Source: Excoecaria cochinchinensis
Taxonomy: Eukaryota; Streptophyta; Magnoliopsida; Malpighiales; Euphorbiaceae
Assembly: GCA_947683425.1 (NCBI GenBank)
Contig: CANTUQ010000020.1
Location: forward strand, 6,513,001 to 6,577,000
Reading direction: 5' to 3'
DNA length: 64,000 nucleotides
A program made the position numbers and the translations under genes. Position 1 is the first letter of the stretch, and every line of letters starts with the position of its first letter. The notes beneath the pieces were generated by a model, which did not search any database, was not told where the DNA came from, and worked only from the letters and a program-made list of their open reading frames with translations. This document shows positions 1 through 11,634 of this stretch, piece after piece.

Positions 1-504
1 ACACACACAAATTTTGGCAGAGTTTCCCCTTTAAAAATTTTTCCCAACATCTTTTTATGAGAAAATTGAAAGCCTTTATAGGCCAGGCACGACCAACGGG
101 CGTCTGTTGTGGCGACGGGCGTCGGAAGAATCCTACTGACACAAGGATTCATCCGACGGCCCTGCCAATTTGATCGACGGGCGTCGAAAGAATCCTTCTG
201 ACACAAGGATACATCCGACGAGCGTTGAAAGAATCCTTCTGACACAAGGATTCACCGGTCCTACGACCTGTCCGACGGGCTGGCCTCTGATCGACGGGCT
301 GGCCGTCCGTCGAGGAAAACATGCTTTTTGTGGTCTTTAAAACTCCCCGTTTTCCCCCTTCCGCCTACGAAAGGTAAAAAGGACTCGTTTCTCGTGGAAC
401 ATGGGACTGAAGCTTCCGAATCCAAACCGTTTGTACAGGCTCGGATATCGATTTCATCATAGGGTAATCTCTGATCCGGACCGCTTCGGGACACGGTGCT
501 TACA
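1..504 (-). repeat. Partial 3' LTR of Tat-1, cut by the window edge
   Basis: On the minus strand the sequence from 504 downward begins TGTAAGCACCGTGTCCCG and matches the start of the Tat-2 LTRs at 31,987 and 45,710 over most of its length. It holds the U3 region, a TATA box and the start of the transcribed part. The rest lies outside the window. Spaced GACGGGCGTC-type motifs are dense at 95-305, as in the other Tat LTRs. Insertion age cannot be judged because the partner LTR is missing. Confidence 0.88.
74..80 (-). promoter_or_regulatory. TATA box in the Tat-1 LTR
   Basis: The minus strand reads CCTATAAAGG here. It corresponds to TATAAAA at 32,420 and 46,143 in the Tat-2 LTRs. Transcription would start about 30 bases further toward the window edge. 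Confidence 0.6.
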
Positions 505-520
505 GTTGCCCCCAGTTTTG
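505..520 (-). other. Polypurine tract of Tat-1
   Basis: On the minus strand CAAAACTGGGGGCAAC directly precedes the LTR start at 504. The same tract precedes the LTRs of Tat-2 (45,709) and Tat-3 (26,694). In this family it would prime plus-strand DNA synthesis. Confidence 0.75.
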
Positions 521-660
521 GGGAAACTAGTGCACAAGCGCCTAGATGAGCCAAAACTCAGAGAAAGGATAGAAAGGAAGAAAGCATATCTATGGCAGTT
601 CTTACCTTCCGTGCCTTTTACCGGGTAGACCTCGTCTCAGTCTGCTCGGTGGGTGAAGAT

Positions 661-1230
661 ATCCCTATCGGTCTCGTCTCGATGTGTAGGTGTTGGTGAG
701 ATGTAGCATTCTCTAGCTACGACCTCGATGTGAAGAGCAGTGTTTCTCTAACCGTAGCTTCCACTTCTGCTGGCCTTGTCTCGGCTTGCGCAGTGTTGAG
801 GAGATGTAATACCTTCTAACTACAAACTCGATGTGAAGAGCAGTGTTTCTCTAACTGCAACTTTTGTTGGTGAGAAACGGTGTTTTCTAACCACAGTCTC
901 GAGGTGAAGAGCAGTGTTCTCTAACTGCAACTCCGATTGCGAAGTTCCCCTGCTAACCCCCATCTGATCTGCAAGGTGTGTAGCACTCTCTGATTACTGC
1001 GTGAACTGTGAGATGTAGCACTCTCTGACTACAATCTCAATGTGAAGAGCAGTGTTTCTCTAACTGCAACTTCAATTCGTGAAGTTCCCCTGCTAACCCC
1101 CATCCGATCTGCAAGGTGCGTAGCACTCTCTGACTACTGCGTGAACTGTGAGGTAAGGTACTCTCTGACCGTAATCTTGATTTTATGGAGGAGGAGACCT
1201 CGCTGAGTTCCCTTTCCCAAGAAGACATGA
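661..1230 (-). repeat. About 140-bp tandem repeats in the Tat-1 3' UTR
   Basis: The block GAAGTTCCCCTGCTAACC recurs at 941 and 1081, a 140-bp period. Shorter units (GTGAAGAGCAGTGTTTCTC, ATGTAGCACTCTCTGAC) repeat irregularly back to about 661. The array lies between the accessory ORF and the polypurine tract and matches the array at 45,026-45,505 in Tat-2. Confidence 0.8.
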
Positions 1231-1664
1231 ATCTTAGGCGCCCATGTTCGGACTTTTGATTGATGCTTGTGTTCGGATCAATGTTTCTCTGTACCTGTGT
1301 GATAAAAGGTTTTGTTAATTCATGTTTGAATTGTTATCCTTTAACATGTCTATGAATGGTGTGGTTTTGCTATATTTACCATGTCATGTTTCATTTACAT
1401 TCTTTTTTCGTTTTATTAAGTTGTCGTTTTTCCAATCTTGGTTATCTTTTGTTATTATTCTCCCTTTCGTTTGTTATGTCGTCATCATTTTGGAATATGA
1501 GCAAATGTGAAAACATACACTTATCTGTAATATGAATGAATCATAAATAACTGAATGAATGCACACAACTGAAGACAAAAGTTTTTCACTAGAAATATCC
1601 ACTTTTGTATAATGTATATACAAAGTGAAAATGTACAAAAATACAAAAAATGACTCCCTAAACA
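1231..1664 (-). other. Tat-1 3' non-coding stretch
   Basis: AT-rich sequence between the accessory ORF and the tandem array. It matches 44,603-45,010 of Tat-2 in order. I see no gene or motif in it. Confidence 0.5.
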
Positions 1665-3610
1665 TCAGAAGGGTGCGTAGTCGGAGGGCTCCTCGTCGGG
1701 ATCCTCGTCGTCTGATATATGCACTGTCCCTGGCTGAGGTGGAGGTGGAGCTGACTCTATCGGAGGTGGAGGCTGAGCCGTGGAAGGTCCTGCCCCAGCA
1801 TCATGGGTCTGTCTAAACCTGATCTGAGCATAGCCATCCAAGAAGGGCTAGGTGCAAGTCCTCATGAACTCCAAAGTCTCCGAGACTATGCCTCCTAACT
1901 TCTTGAATGCCTGGTTCATCTGAGTAGTCTGCTCGCCGGCGGCCCTCCTCATCTGGTCTAGGCACTGCTCCGTCTGCTCCCTAAACTCCCTCATGGTCTG
2001 GGATAAGGGAGGAAGGATCCCCTCTATCGCCTGGACCCGGGATCTCAGGGAGTCGAGTGACTTATCGATCATCTGTAAAGTCATATCAACTCTCTGAGAC
2101 GCCTGATCCTGGGACGTCCTTAGATCACGAGTGAGCTGCTTCCTAAGCTCCCTCTAGCCCTGGGCAATCTACTCTACCAGCCTTGCCTGCTCATCCCTGA
2201 AGGCCTCCACGACCTGAGCCTGCTCTCGTACTGTGTGCTCAATAAAGCCGGCCTACTCCTGGGCCAACCGCTCTATCATCCAAGACTGCTCCTGAGTAGC
2301 AGCCTGCTGATGGTCTAACCTCTCCTGCAGAGCTCTGTCTCTCTCATCCTGTTGTCGCTCGAAGGCTGCGAACATAGTAGTGAGGATCTGGGAGAAATCA
2401 GGCTGTGCTGGCTGCTGCTGTGCTGGCTCTGGCGATGGGGCCGTGGAAGATGATGCCCCCGGGTCGCTTCGAAAGTATGGGTGATACCTCTCGATGGGCC
2501 TGAAGTTAGAACTCTGAACCCTGGTGCTCGGTGATGGAGCAGGAGTGGGCGCCCTGGATGCCGGTGGAGTACCGAACAGCTCGTCCATGGTGAACTCCAC
2601 ATCGAAATCCAATGGAGTCTGGGGCAGCTCTCGCTCGGGCTGCGGCTGCGGTTGAGGAGGCTGTGGAGGCTGCCGCTTTGGCTCTGGCTGAGGAGACTGA
2701 GGAGGCTGCTGCTCTGGCTGCTCTGGGTCCTCTGGCTGCTCGGGATCTGGACCCAAAGGTGGATGGGAGAAAACCCGCCTGGTCTCGTGGATGGACAGCA
2801 ACCTGAAGGCCTCTGCCTGCCCTGACAGCTGTGAGATCATCCCCATCTGTACTGCTACGGAGGCATCCACATGTATCCCCTCATCCAGGGGTCCTCTCAG
2901 CCTATCCGGGGCGACTCCTAACCCCAAAAGCAGATGAGTGATTACTCCCCCTCCTATCACCACGTGCATCAGTCCTCTGTCTCATGGCTAACGTTGAGGC
3001 GCTGGCCTGCCACCATAGCCTAGAGGCTCCAGATCTCGGCCGCGTTAAGCGACCCTGGATTACGAGCCCGACCGAGGTACGAGCTGGATAGCACTCTGTG
3101 CAGGTACCGGAGTGCCTGAGACACCAGTACGGTACTCTTCGTTGTATCGTGGTCATACAGCACTCCTGGTAAGGCAATGGCCGCCCAGTGGGCGCGTCTC
3201 ACCGCTCGCCGTGGGATCTCGACCCCCTCCTCTCTGGGAAGCCCCATGGCCTCTACGAACCTCTGCCTGGTGATGCTAAAATGCTGGCCGTCGAACCAGA
3301 ACTGTACCACCCCTGGCTCTGTATCTGATCTCTGAAAATTGCCATATCGCAGGGTGGCTAGCACCTGTCGGGTGGCCTCAGGGAAGGTCTGGAAAGCACG
3401 GTCAAGGAACTCGGTCCATCCGGCGCCCTCGATAAGCATGTCGACCTCTGGGGCCATCCCTAAGGCCTCTACGAACGGTCGAGACATAAAGAGACTAGCC
3501 CGAATCTCCACCTGAGCCAGCGCTCTATATCTCTGGGCTGACTCATCGTCCACCCAACCCGGAACCTCGACCTCGAGCTGGGCCTGTGGTGCTCTGCGTC
3601 TAGGAGGCAT
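1665..3610 (-). pseudogene. Tat-1 ORF-S: accessory sense coiled-coil protein, broken
   Basis: The frame begins with ATG at 3610, two bases after a splice acceptor, and ends with TGA at 1665-1667, about 640 codons. The N-terminal 230 residues form a globular region with the signature RYLHRVLSSSYLGRA. This resembles plant retrotransposon 'ATHILA ORF-1 / putative plant transposon protein' families, an inference from pattern only. A Pro/Gln-rich linker follows, then a long Gln/Arg/Glu coiled coil (about residues 420-600), and a Pro-rich tail ending in the acidic HISDDEDPDEEPSDY. Compared with Tat-2 there is TGG to TAG at about 3020, a deletion of about 25 bp near 2,975 that shifts the frame, and CAG to TAG at about 2253 and 1848. 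It lies downstream of pol in the same sense, with its own promoter and leader intron. The function is unknown; it is not the normal gag. Confidence 0.7.
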
Positions 3611-3611
3611 C

Positions 3612-4215
3612 CTGCAAAAGAAATGTCAGATAACGAAAACTTTGATGAAACAGGCGTTATTAAGCTCGTCTTCGAGGTGAAAGCCTATTGAGGCCTCACC
3701 CGGGCAATAGCGGCCCGAGTACGAGGTGAAATAAATCAGATAAAAGAAAATTGGGCAATATCCCGTCAAGGGATGTTGCCCAGCATGCTTCGCACATATC
3801 AAAAGTAGAAAAACATGCAATTGGCATAGAAAGAATTAAAGATTAGTAAAAATGGGCAGCACCCCGGCAAGGGTGTGCCCCACTTCCTGCATAGAAAAAG
3901 CATTTAAACAGGCCTCAGGCCCCAACAACAATATATAAAAAAATGGGACGCACCTCGGCAAGGGTGTGCCCCCAACAACACAATGTATGCGCTAGAAAGC
4001 TTATTTCTAAGGCGACAAAGATATAGAAAATTCTTATTTTTATGTGATCATGCAAAGGCTCAGATTAATTGAACTAAAAATTACTAAAAAAAATGGGCAG
4101 CATTCTCCCTAGATATTTAAGATATCTAAAGCATCCTAACCATTTTACGGCTAAAAGAAGAAGAAATAAAGAAGAAATAAATTAAATTAAAAGGTAAAGT
4201 AGTTATTTTACTTAC
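3612..4215 (-). other. Leader intron of Tat-1 ORF-S
   Basis: On the minus strand the donor is CAA|GTAAGT (from 4215) and the acceptor TTTTGCAG|G (to 3612), 604 bp. The ATG lies one base into the next exon. Tat-2 has both sites at the same places (41,837 and 42,558). The intron is AT-rich and contains several copies of a short block with CCCGGCAAGGGTGTGCCC. Confidence 0.65.
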
Positions 4216-4412
4216 TTGCAGTCGTAAAAAGTGTAGAAAAACTGAAGAAACATGAGCATCCGAGCATCCGGTGAGTGAAGAACGTGAAAAGATAAAGAAA
4301 TTGCAAGAAAAAGGAGAAGAAATACTTGAAAATGCAGAAAAAACGCAAAAGAAACTGTTTTGAGAGGGAAAGTGAAAAGGACAGCAGCCCTTGGTCCGTC
4401 TGTCACTCGCCC

Positions 4413-4419
4413 TTATATA
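4413..4419 (-). promoter_or_regulatory. TATA box for Tat-1 ORF-S
   Basis: The minus strand reads CTCTATATAAGGGCGAGTGAC. The same sequence lies at 41,646 in Tat-2. The leader exon follows and the GTAAGT donor is about 200 bases downstream. It is one half of a divergent promoter. Confidence 0.6.
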
Positions 4420-4560
4420 GAGTTTCATGACCGACGGGCTGAGTGTCGCTAGGAGCGACCGACGGGCTACCCGTCTGTCTTTCCCCATTCCCCAATTAAT
4501 GCGCATTTAATGCTCGTGATTAATGCTATGCTGACGTATGCATCTGCCAGGTGGATTTTT

Positions 4561-4606
4561 ACCGACGGGCGGGCCGTCTCTTGAGAGAGACGGGTAGGCC
4601 GTCGGT
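4561..4606. promoter_or_regulatory. 46-bp imperfect inverted repeat in the divergent promoter (Tat-1)
   Basis: The arms start ACCGACGGGC and end GGCCGTCGGT, with a centre near TTGA and a few mismatches. The repeat ends 10 bases before the ORF-A TATA box. Tat-2 has the equivalent at 41,470-41,515 with the same 10-base spacing. Confidence 0.6.
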
Positions 4607-4616
4607 GGCACTTCTC

Positions 4617-4623
4617 TATAAAT
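4617..4623 (+). promoter_or_regulatory. TATA box for antisense gene ORF-A (Tat-1)
   Basis: TCTCTATAAATTT lies 74 bases before the ORF-A ATG at 4691. Tat-2 keeps CCCTATAAATTC in the same place on its minus strand. Confidence 0.6.
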
Positions 4624-4690
4624 TTCTCCAAAAATTTAGCTTTTTGTATCTTCATTTTCCCAACATCTTGAGCCCCTCATTTTTCTCAAA

Positions 4691-5985
4691 ATGTCTTCCC
4701 CTCTTCTCCAACTAGATGACAAACACACTTGGGAAAAAGGCACCCTCTCTTCTTTATCTGGGCTAAAATATTTGCGTCGGGTCAAAGTTGATCAGAGCCT
4801 TCTTCTGGCGGCGACTCACTTCTGGAACCCCCGGTTTCACGTCTTCCGGTTCACTTATCAGGAATTGTGCCCCCTATCTTAGGAGTTAGCTGCCATTCTT
4901 GGAGCTTAGTACCCTCCTAATGTTCTGCCCTACGTCCCCCATTGCGGTTTACTCCAGACTCAGGATATAGCTATGGCTCTCGGCATACCCCCTTCTGAGG
5001 TCGTCCGGCTGGTTTCTCCGGGCTCTCCCTTTACTTTGGAGTTACTGATCGAGGCTCTAGATCGGTTCACTAGTGTCACTACATACCGGGTAAGCATCAT
5101 ATTTTTGTTTTGCATAACGAACTTTCTTGCTGTTGTTCCAGGGGGTTTGACGGGAGACCCTCGCCTATTCGGGATTCTGAGCGACTTCCATCGGGGATCA
5201 TCACCCCTCCCACTCATTTTAGCTGAAACCATTCTGGGCTTGGACTCCGTGAGCTCTGGATCCACCACTACTTTCACTAGTAGCCCTTTCTTACTCAGGT
5301 ACATCATTATTTTAAAGGTAGTGTGTCCCTTATGGATTTTCACACTAGCATTTCTTAGCGGGAGGTGCGTCCTTTCGGATTTTCACACAACCCTCTGCCT
5401 TACTTTTGCCTGAAGTAAACCCTACTTACTCCAGCGGCTTCTTTTTTTTTTTTTTTTTAGATCTGGGTGCAAGAGAAATTGAGGATGCTGTCTGAGCCAC
5501 CTCCTCGGGTCATTCCAAAGTACTCGCCGAGTCATTTCCTTCCGTGTCGAAGACTGTATGAGTGTGCCTCTACTGGTGAAGGCATTACCAGATTTGGCGA
5601 ATTGTCAGATGACGCCATCAGTTTCACGTCCTCCTGGCTCCCACTGTCTCATGTGGTCATTGATGGGTCATCGGGATGTGTTCCCCTCTGTGGGCTCCAT
5701 CAAGCCACCTTCTGCATCACTTCTCGATGCGCCTGTCAGCTCGGGATGACCCAGGATGTGGTGAGGGTTCCCTTATCTTTTCGGGGAGGAGCTCTTTCTG
5801 CTGCCTTTGCTTCTCGGTATCATGAGCTATGGAGCAAGCTACCAGTGAAGACTATTATTCCGAGGTTCGGCGATCACTCTGTGACCTCAACCAGCGAGTA
5901 TAAGAAATGGGTCCTTAGTCCAGCATCCGATAATAGGACACGAGGGCTCAAGCATCTGGTTGGCGAGAGCAGTAGCAGGACTTAG
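4691..5985 (+). pseudogene. Tat-1 ORF-A: antisense two-exon gene, broken
   Basis: This gene runs opposite to the element that carries it. Exon 1 starts at ATG 4691. A 162-bp intron (5299-5460) begins GTACATC and ends in a poly-T tract plus AG. Exon 2 runs from 5461 to TAG at 5983-5985. Exon 1 holds HFWNPRFHVFRFTYQELCP, reminiscent of plant-mobile-domain or DUF7745-like proteins found in plant transposons; this is inference only. Exon 2 includes SWLPLSHVVIDG and FASRYHELWSKL. No catalytic motif or membrane span is evident. Breaks are TAG at 4880-4882, a second TAG near 4907 (TGG in Tat-2) and a one-base deletion just before the donor that spoils the splice phase. Tat-2 has different breaks, so the ancestor was probably open. 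Confidence 0.65.
5299..5460 (+). other. Intron of Tat-1 ORF-A
   Basis: The donor is CTCAG|GTACATC and the acceptor is an unbroken T tract followed by AG. Inside are two copies of a block containing GGATTTTCACAC. The Tat-2 counterpart is at 40,533-40,758 and a relic lies in Tat-3 near 25,377-25,508. Confidence 0.6.
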
Positions 5986-6373
5986 CTTAGCTCGTACGTA
6001 TATTTCTTTTGGTGTTACATTTATTTTTAATGCAGAACTAGAAAATGATGAAAATGAAAAGAATAATATTTGTTTTATTTCATGAAATTGTGTACATTTC
6101 CATGTAATTTCAGCATACATGATCAGTTTTGACATTAACTCGACTGTGTACGCCCTATTAATACATGAAACCAAATTTTAACAGCATCAACTCCTGTTAC
6201 CAATCGGCCCTCTCGGGATTTCACGATTGGACATTTTCTCTCGTGCCTCTTATTTTTTCACAGGATGCCTTTTTTCGGTTTTCACCCTGTCGAGGCACCC
6301 AATTTTAGCACGGCCGCCTTTTTTCGGTTTTCAACCTGCAGGGCTTTTTATTCTCTTCTTTTTATTTTGGTCT
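5986..6373. other. Tat-1 spacer between pol and ORF-A
   Basis: This is the convergent gap between the 3' ends of pol (minus strand) and ORF-A (plus strand). It contains repeats of TTTTTTCGGTTTTCA. No ORF is credible here. Confidence 0.5.
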
Positions 6374-7486
6374 TTAGCCATGGAACCTTTTGAGTCTGTC
6401 GACATTGATCGGTTCTTTGAACTCATTTCCGTCGCTATCCGACAAGATTGCAGCTCCTTTGGACAACAGCTTTTTAAGGATATACGGCCCCTCCCAGGTT
6501 GGTCTAAATTTTCCTCGGATATCTGGTATACCTGGTCTCATCTGCTTGAACACTAAGTCCCCTTCCTTCAGCGTATGCTTTCTCACCTTCTTCCCGAATG
6601 TCCTGGCCAACCTCTTCTGGTAGATCTGATTGTGATAATAAGCCTTCAGCCTACTCTCATCCAGTAAGTTTAAATGCTGTAGTCTCTGTCGTGCCCATTC
6701 AGCCTCCAGAATTTGGGCTTCCATAATCACCCTTAACAATCGGAGCTCTATCTCAACTGGCAATACTGCCTCTGTCCCGTATACCAGAGAATATGGTGTG
6801 GTGCCTGTAGATGTCCTTACAGTTGTCCTGTATCCCCACAGTGCGAAGGGTAGCTTCTCTGCCCAGTCTTTGTAAGTTTGGACCATCTTGGATAGGATCC
6901 TCTTCACATTTTTATTGGCGGCCTCTACTGCCTCATTAGCTTGTGGTCGATAGGGGGAGGATCTGTGGTGCTTGATACCATACTTCTCAAGGAGCTTTCT
7001 GGTTTTCCCCATGAATTGCACCCCGTTGTCAGACACTATGTGGTGAGGGAGGCCATATCTGCAGATGAAATTTCTCTCTATCAACTTGGCCATATCCCTT
7101 GCGTCAATCTTTTTGAAGGATTCTGCCTCTACCCATTTGGTAAAATAGTTAATTGTGACTATGATGTATCTGTGTCTGTTAGATGCCATAGGGCAAATCT
7201 CTCCAATGATATCGATCCCCCAAGCAGCGAAAGGCCAAGGCGATGTCAGGTTGTGTAGCTCTGATACCGGCAGGTGTCTCAAATCTGCGTACGGTTGGCA
7301 TAACTGGCATTGCTTGACATACTTTGAGCAGTCATTGTCCATTATAAGCCAATAGAAGCCTTGCCTCATGATCTTCTTTGCCAGAGTTAAACCGTTCATG
7401 TGAGACCCACAGACGCCTGCATGGGTCTCCTCCATTACCTTGCGGGCTTCTTTCTCATTCAAGCACCTGAGCTGAATCCCGTCTGC
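6374..7486 (-). pseudogene. Tat-1 integrase region of pol
   Basis: The zinc-binding HHCC part includes HAGVCGSHMNG and CSKYVKQCQLC. The catalytic core follows with the D,D,E residues in GIDIIGE, VSDNGVQFMG and ANEAVEAANK. The C-terminal domain ends NVDRLKRFHG, stop at 6374. The chromodomain typical of chromoviruses is absent, as expected for Tat. The frame is open for 362 codons. It is separated from the RNase H part by TAG near 7484, where Tat-2 reads CAG. Confidence 0.9.
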
Positions 7487-9404
7487 CTATCTTTTGTACA
7501 ACACTCCTTCCAAGGATATGAACTGAGTAGATAGCTTCCAGATCACTCTCTGGTCTTTCTCGGTAGCTTCCTCTGGAAACCTAGCATTTTCCAAATAATT
7601 CATAATGTCAAAGTACCATGGTTTTCCATCTGCCACTTCTACTTCCATTACTGGCTTGATCTCAAAACTGGGCTTCTCAGAACTCAAAATCAGCACCAGC
7701 TTCATAGTTACCCCTTCAGGATTATCCCACATCGACACTAGGGTTGCCAACACATCAGCTAGACGGTCCTCATCTCTTGGCACGAAGTGGAAAGTGTAGG
7801 TTTCAAACTGCCCACATATCTCTTTCAAATATTCAACATAGGGTACCAGCCGCTCCTCTTTTACAGCCCACTCACCTCGGATCTGGTTAATCACCAAGGA
7901 CGAGTCACCAAAGACTTCTACATTCTTTGCCCCCAAAGCAGCTAAAGCTTCATACCCGAAAGTGCATGCTTCATATTCGGCTTCATTGTTGGTTGCTTTG
8001 TACCTCAGCTTATTGGCTAGAGGGAGTTTCTCGTTATCTGGGGTCGTCAAGATAATTCCAACTCCGGCTCCCTTATTATTCACTGCCCCGTCGAAGTGTA
8101 ACTGCCATCCTTGGACAGAAATCGCGACTATGCTCTCATCAAGAAAGGTGAACTCGGGGGTGTCCCCTTGAATAGGATGATCAGCAAGAAATTCGGCTAC
8201 TGCTCGCCCTTTAATAGTTTTGTGAGTGATGTATTCAACATTGAACTCCTGTAGCAAAAGCAGCCAACTCCCCATCTTACCAAGTAAAGATGGCGCTTCT
8301 TGCAAATATCTCAACAGATTCTGCTTGGCCACTGCCTGAAATTTGTACGAATGGAAATAATGCCTCAGCTTCTTTGATGCCCAAATCACTGCGAGGCAGA
8401 TCTTCTCTACTTCAGCATATTTTATCTCATAAGCCAGGACCTTCTTGCTGAGGTAATAAACTGTGAATTTCACTCCAAATTCATCCTCTTGAGCCATCAT
8501 GGCACCCACAGAACTGCCTTCCACTGCCAGATACAGGATAAGCGGCTTGACTGGTTGCGACAGCCTTAACACTGGCGGATTCAACAGATATTCTCTGATG
8601 CTGTCAAAGGCTTTCTGGCAGTCTTCGTTCCAGACCACAGGCTGATTCTTGCTGAGCAGCTTAAAAACGGGCTCACATATCGAAGTGAGCTTGGCAATGA
8701 ATTGGCTGACATACTGCAGCTTGTCCAGGAAACTCCTTACATCTTTCTCCTTTTGTGGCACGGGCATCTCCCTGATGGCCTTTACCTTGTCCGGGTCAAT
8801 TTCTATTCCCCTCTGGCTGACGACATGTCCCAACAGCTTCCCTAAAATCACTCTGAAGATACACTTCTTGGGGTTAAGTCGCAGGTTGTATTTATCAATC
8901 CTAGTGAAGAACTTCTCCAGAGCTTCAAAATGGCCCTCTCGGGTGGTCGACTTGACCATCATGTCATCGACATATACCTCTACCTCCTTGTGGATCAGGT
9001 CGCTTAGAATCTTGGTCGCCATCCTCTGGTATGTGGCCCCTGCATTTTTCAGGCCGAAAGGCATAACCCAGTAGGCGTAGGTCCCCCACTCTATGATGAA
9101 AGTGGTCTTAACTCGGTCAGCTATCTTGTTTATGATCTGGTTGTAGCTCACATAACCATCTCGCGCAGTTGGCGGCACTGTCTATCAACACATCAATGTG
9201 GGGTAGTGAAAAATTATCTTTAGGGTAGGCCTTGTTCAGATCTCGATAATCCACACATACCCTGACCTTCCCATTTTTCTTCGCTACAGGGATTACATTT
9301 GCCAACCATTTAGGATACTGCACTTCAACAAGGAACTTGGCCTCAATCTGCTGCCGAATCTCCTCCTTGACCTTGTTTATCCATTTTGGCCTGAGCCTTC
9401 TCAA
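7487..9404 (-). pseudogene. Tat-1 reverse transcriptase and two RNase H domains
   Basis: Reverse transcriptase motifs are VCVDYRDLNKA and YVDDMMVKS. A first RNase H follows in degenerate form (LYLAVEGSSVGAMM). A second, archaeal-type RNase H has FDGAVNNKG, AEYEACT, FGDSSLV and RLADVLA, so all its acidic residues are present. This pairing is characteristic of Tat elements. Next to Tat-2, 14 bases are missing near 9,166, just before the first catalytic Asp of the polymerase, which shifts the frame. TAG near 9,405 separates it from the upstream part. Confidence 0.9.
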
Positions 9405-11621
9405 CTTCTATTTCACAAGCTTATAGTCTGCATAAGTCGGGATAGCATGTTCTGCCACATCTCGGTCAATCCCTGGCATGTCTTCATAGGTCCAGGCAAA
9501 GACTTTTTCATATTTTCTTATTATTCTCTCAAATTTTTCTCTCTCATCACGAGTTATATTTAATGCTATTAGAATTTCCTACGGATTTTCCGAGGTTCCA
9601 AGATTAAAAGGCGTTGTATCAGTTGAATCAATATCAAAAATTGATGGAATATGATCATGTTCATGCATGCTGAAATCATTGGAAACATCGCACAAGTAAG
9701 AGAAATCATTTGCCTTATTAATAATATTATAATTGTCATTTACATCATAAAAAAGTTTTGGAATAAAAAGACAATCTAAGCTAGAGTCTTCCTCTGCCTC
9801 CCTAGAGGTTGATGCTGTCGCGGCTTGCTCATCGACTACTTGATTCAGCAGAGGCCCTTCTAGCGCGTTTGAAGAAATCTTTAAATCCTCAAACTTCAGT
9901 TCTGTTTCTGCCATCTTCTCTTTCCCCTTTAGCCTGGCAAACAACATCTTCTCGGTGATAACCTCTTCGGGCTCACATCTGTCCCAAGCAATGCACTAAG
10001 TCACGACCTCTTCATCCCAAAAGTTCTCAACGGTTTTGATAACCCCAACATCCCAGTTAAATACATCGTTGAAGATCTAAAATCTGGGGACAATCCTCCC
10101 ATTTACCCACTGTGGCTCATCTTCACCAGTATAGGTGCATACTGAGGATGCGGGCACAAAGCTTTCTGTGATATGAGGGATCTTATCTGCCGTCTTCTTC
10201 TTGCTAAAACCGCCTCTGTACCCCAGACCCTTTCGGTTCTTCTGACCTCGAGTGGTGATCGCAGTCTGCAGCCCCTGAGAGTTTCTACCCAAACCAGCCC
10301 CAGGGAGATAGTGCATCCTTTTCATCATGTTAACCACTGCTGAGTTATCCACTGGTCCGTGCTCTTCTCCTATCATTGACACGTGGAAGCCACTAAATGG
10401 CTGATTAGCAATTTTAAGAGCTGACACCTGATTCTCCCTGGCCGCCTTAATAGTTACGACCTCCCCTTCATGTGGGAACTTTATCATTTGATGCAGCGTG
10501 GATGGTACTCCTCCTAATCTGTGAAACCAAGGCCTCCCAAGCAAGGCCGAGAAATTAGCTGGAATGGGCAGAACCACAAACTCTACTTCTACCTCAATGA
10601 GTCCCATTTTGACCAGGGTCTTGAATGTTCCCGAGGCTTGTCTTCTTGAATTATCATAGGCTATGATCGTCAAATCTGATTCACTGAGCATATTCTCACT
10701 CAATCTAAAAGCCTAAAGAGCTATTAGAGGGCAAACATTGATAGAAGATCCATCATCTACCATAACGCAAGCGGTGTGCTTGTCGTTAATCTGTGCTTTG
10801 ATGTACAGGGGTCGGTTATGATCGCGGCCTTCGACTGGCAGGTCGGCATCCGAAAAAACCAATCTCTCCCTCGATCCTCCTTTAATTAGACCTAAAAGTT
10901 CTAATGGGGAAATTGTGGTGGCAACAGTGGACTCAGTTAAGGCCTCTACTACTTTCTGCCTGTGAGAAGGGGACTGTCTTAAGAGATCCCAGATGGATAT
11001 CTGAGCCGCGGTCTTTTTCAACTGATTGACAATCTGGTTCTCCTCCGGCTCTCTTTCCGTCGATGGCTGCGCTGGTTCTGGTACCCTTATGATCTCGGGG
11101 ACCACTCTCCCACTTCATGTCACAGTCCCTACCTCTTCTTCATCCTCATCAGATTTCCACAAATCAGAGCTCACCTCTCCTTCCTCTTCGGCCTCTTCAC
11201 CTCTCTCACTGCTCGACCAACAATCAATGGTCGCTACAACTACTCTTTCTTCTTTATCCACAAAACAAACAACAGCAATACCTTTGCTCCCAAATAAATC
11301 CTGCAGCACGTACCACTCTGGCAAGCTGGATCCGATCATAAAAACTGGTGGCAGTACGGCATTGTAACCAGGCTTCTTCTTGTCTTCCCTCTTTTCAGGG
11401 TCGAAAATCTGCTTATCATCAATCAGATCTTGAATAGAGTGCCTCAGCGCCTTGCACTTGTCTATTAGATGGCCTGTGTGCTTATGAAATGCACAATATT
11501 CATTGTCCTTGTGACCTGGCTTCCCTTGCATCATAGCAGGCCTAGGAGCCAAAGGTTGCAACTTTCCTTCCTTCATCAACCTTCTTAAGACCCAAGACAG
11601 TGGTCTTCCTAAGTTCGAAAA
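9405..11621 (-). pseudogene. Tat-1 gag C-terminus, protease and G-patch region
   Basis: The surviving gag tail starts at FSNLGRPLSW (11,621) and keeps the zinc knuckle YCAFHKHTGHLIDKC. The aspartic protease motif is VMVDDGSSINV. After it comes a G-patch-like stretch, MHYLPGAGLGRNSQGLQ with GLGYRGG. All of this lies in one frame. Stops are near 11,106 (TGA where Tat-2 has CGA), 10,713, 10,077, 9,997 and 9,579. The N-terminal gag, leader, primer site and 5' LTR are missing, because the element stops where a Tekay LTR fragment begins. Confidence 0.85.
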
Positions 11622-11634
11622 CTTCCTCGAGGTA

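Noticed and set aside
5090..5141. Extra 52-bp intron in ORF-A (GTAAGC to CCAG)
   Set aside because: Too short for a plant intron; the frame is open through it in both copies and removal would shift the frame.
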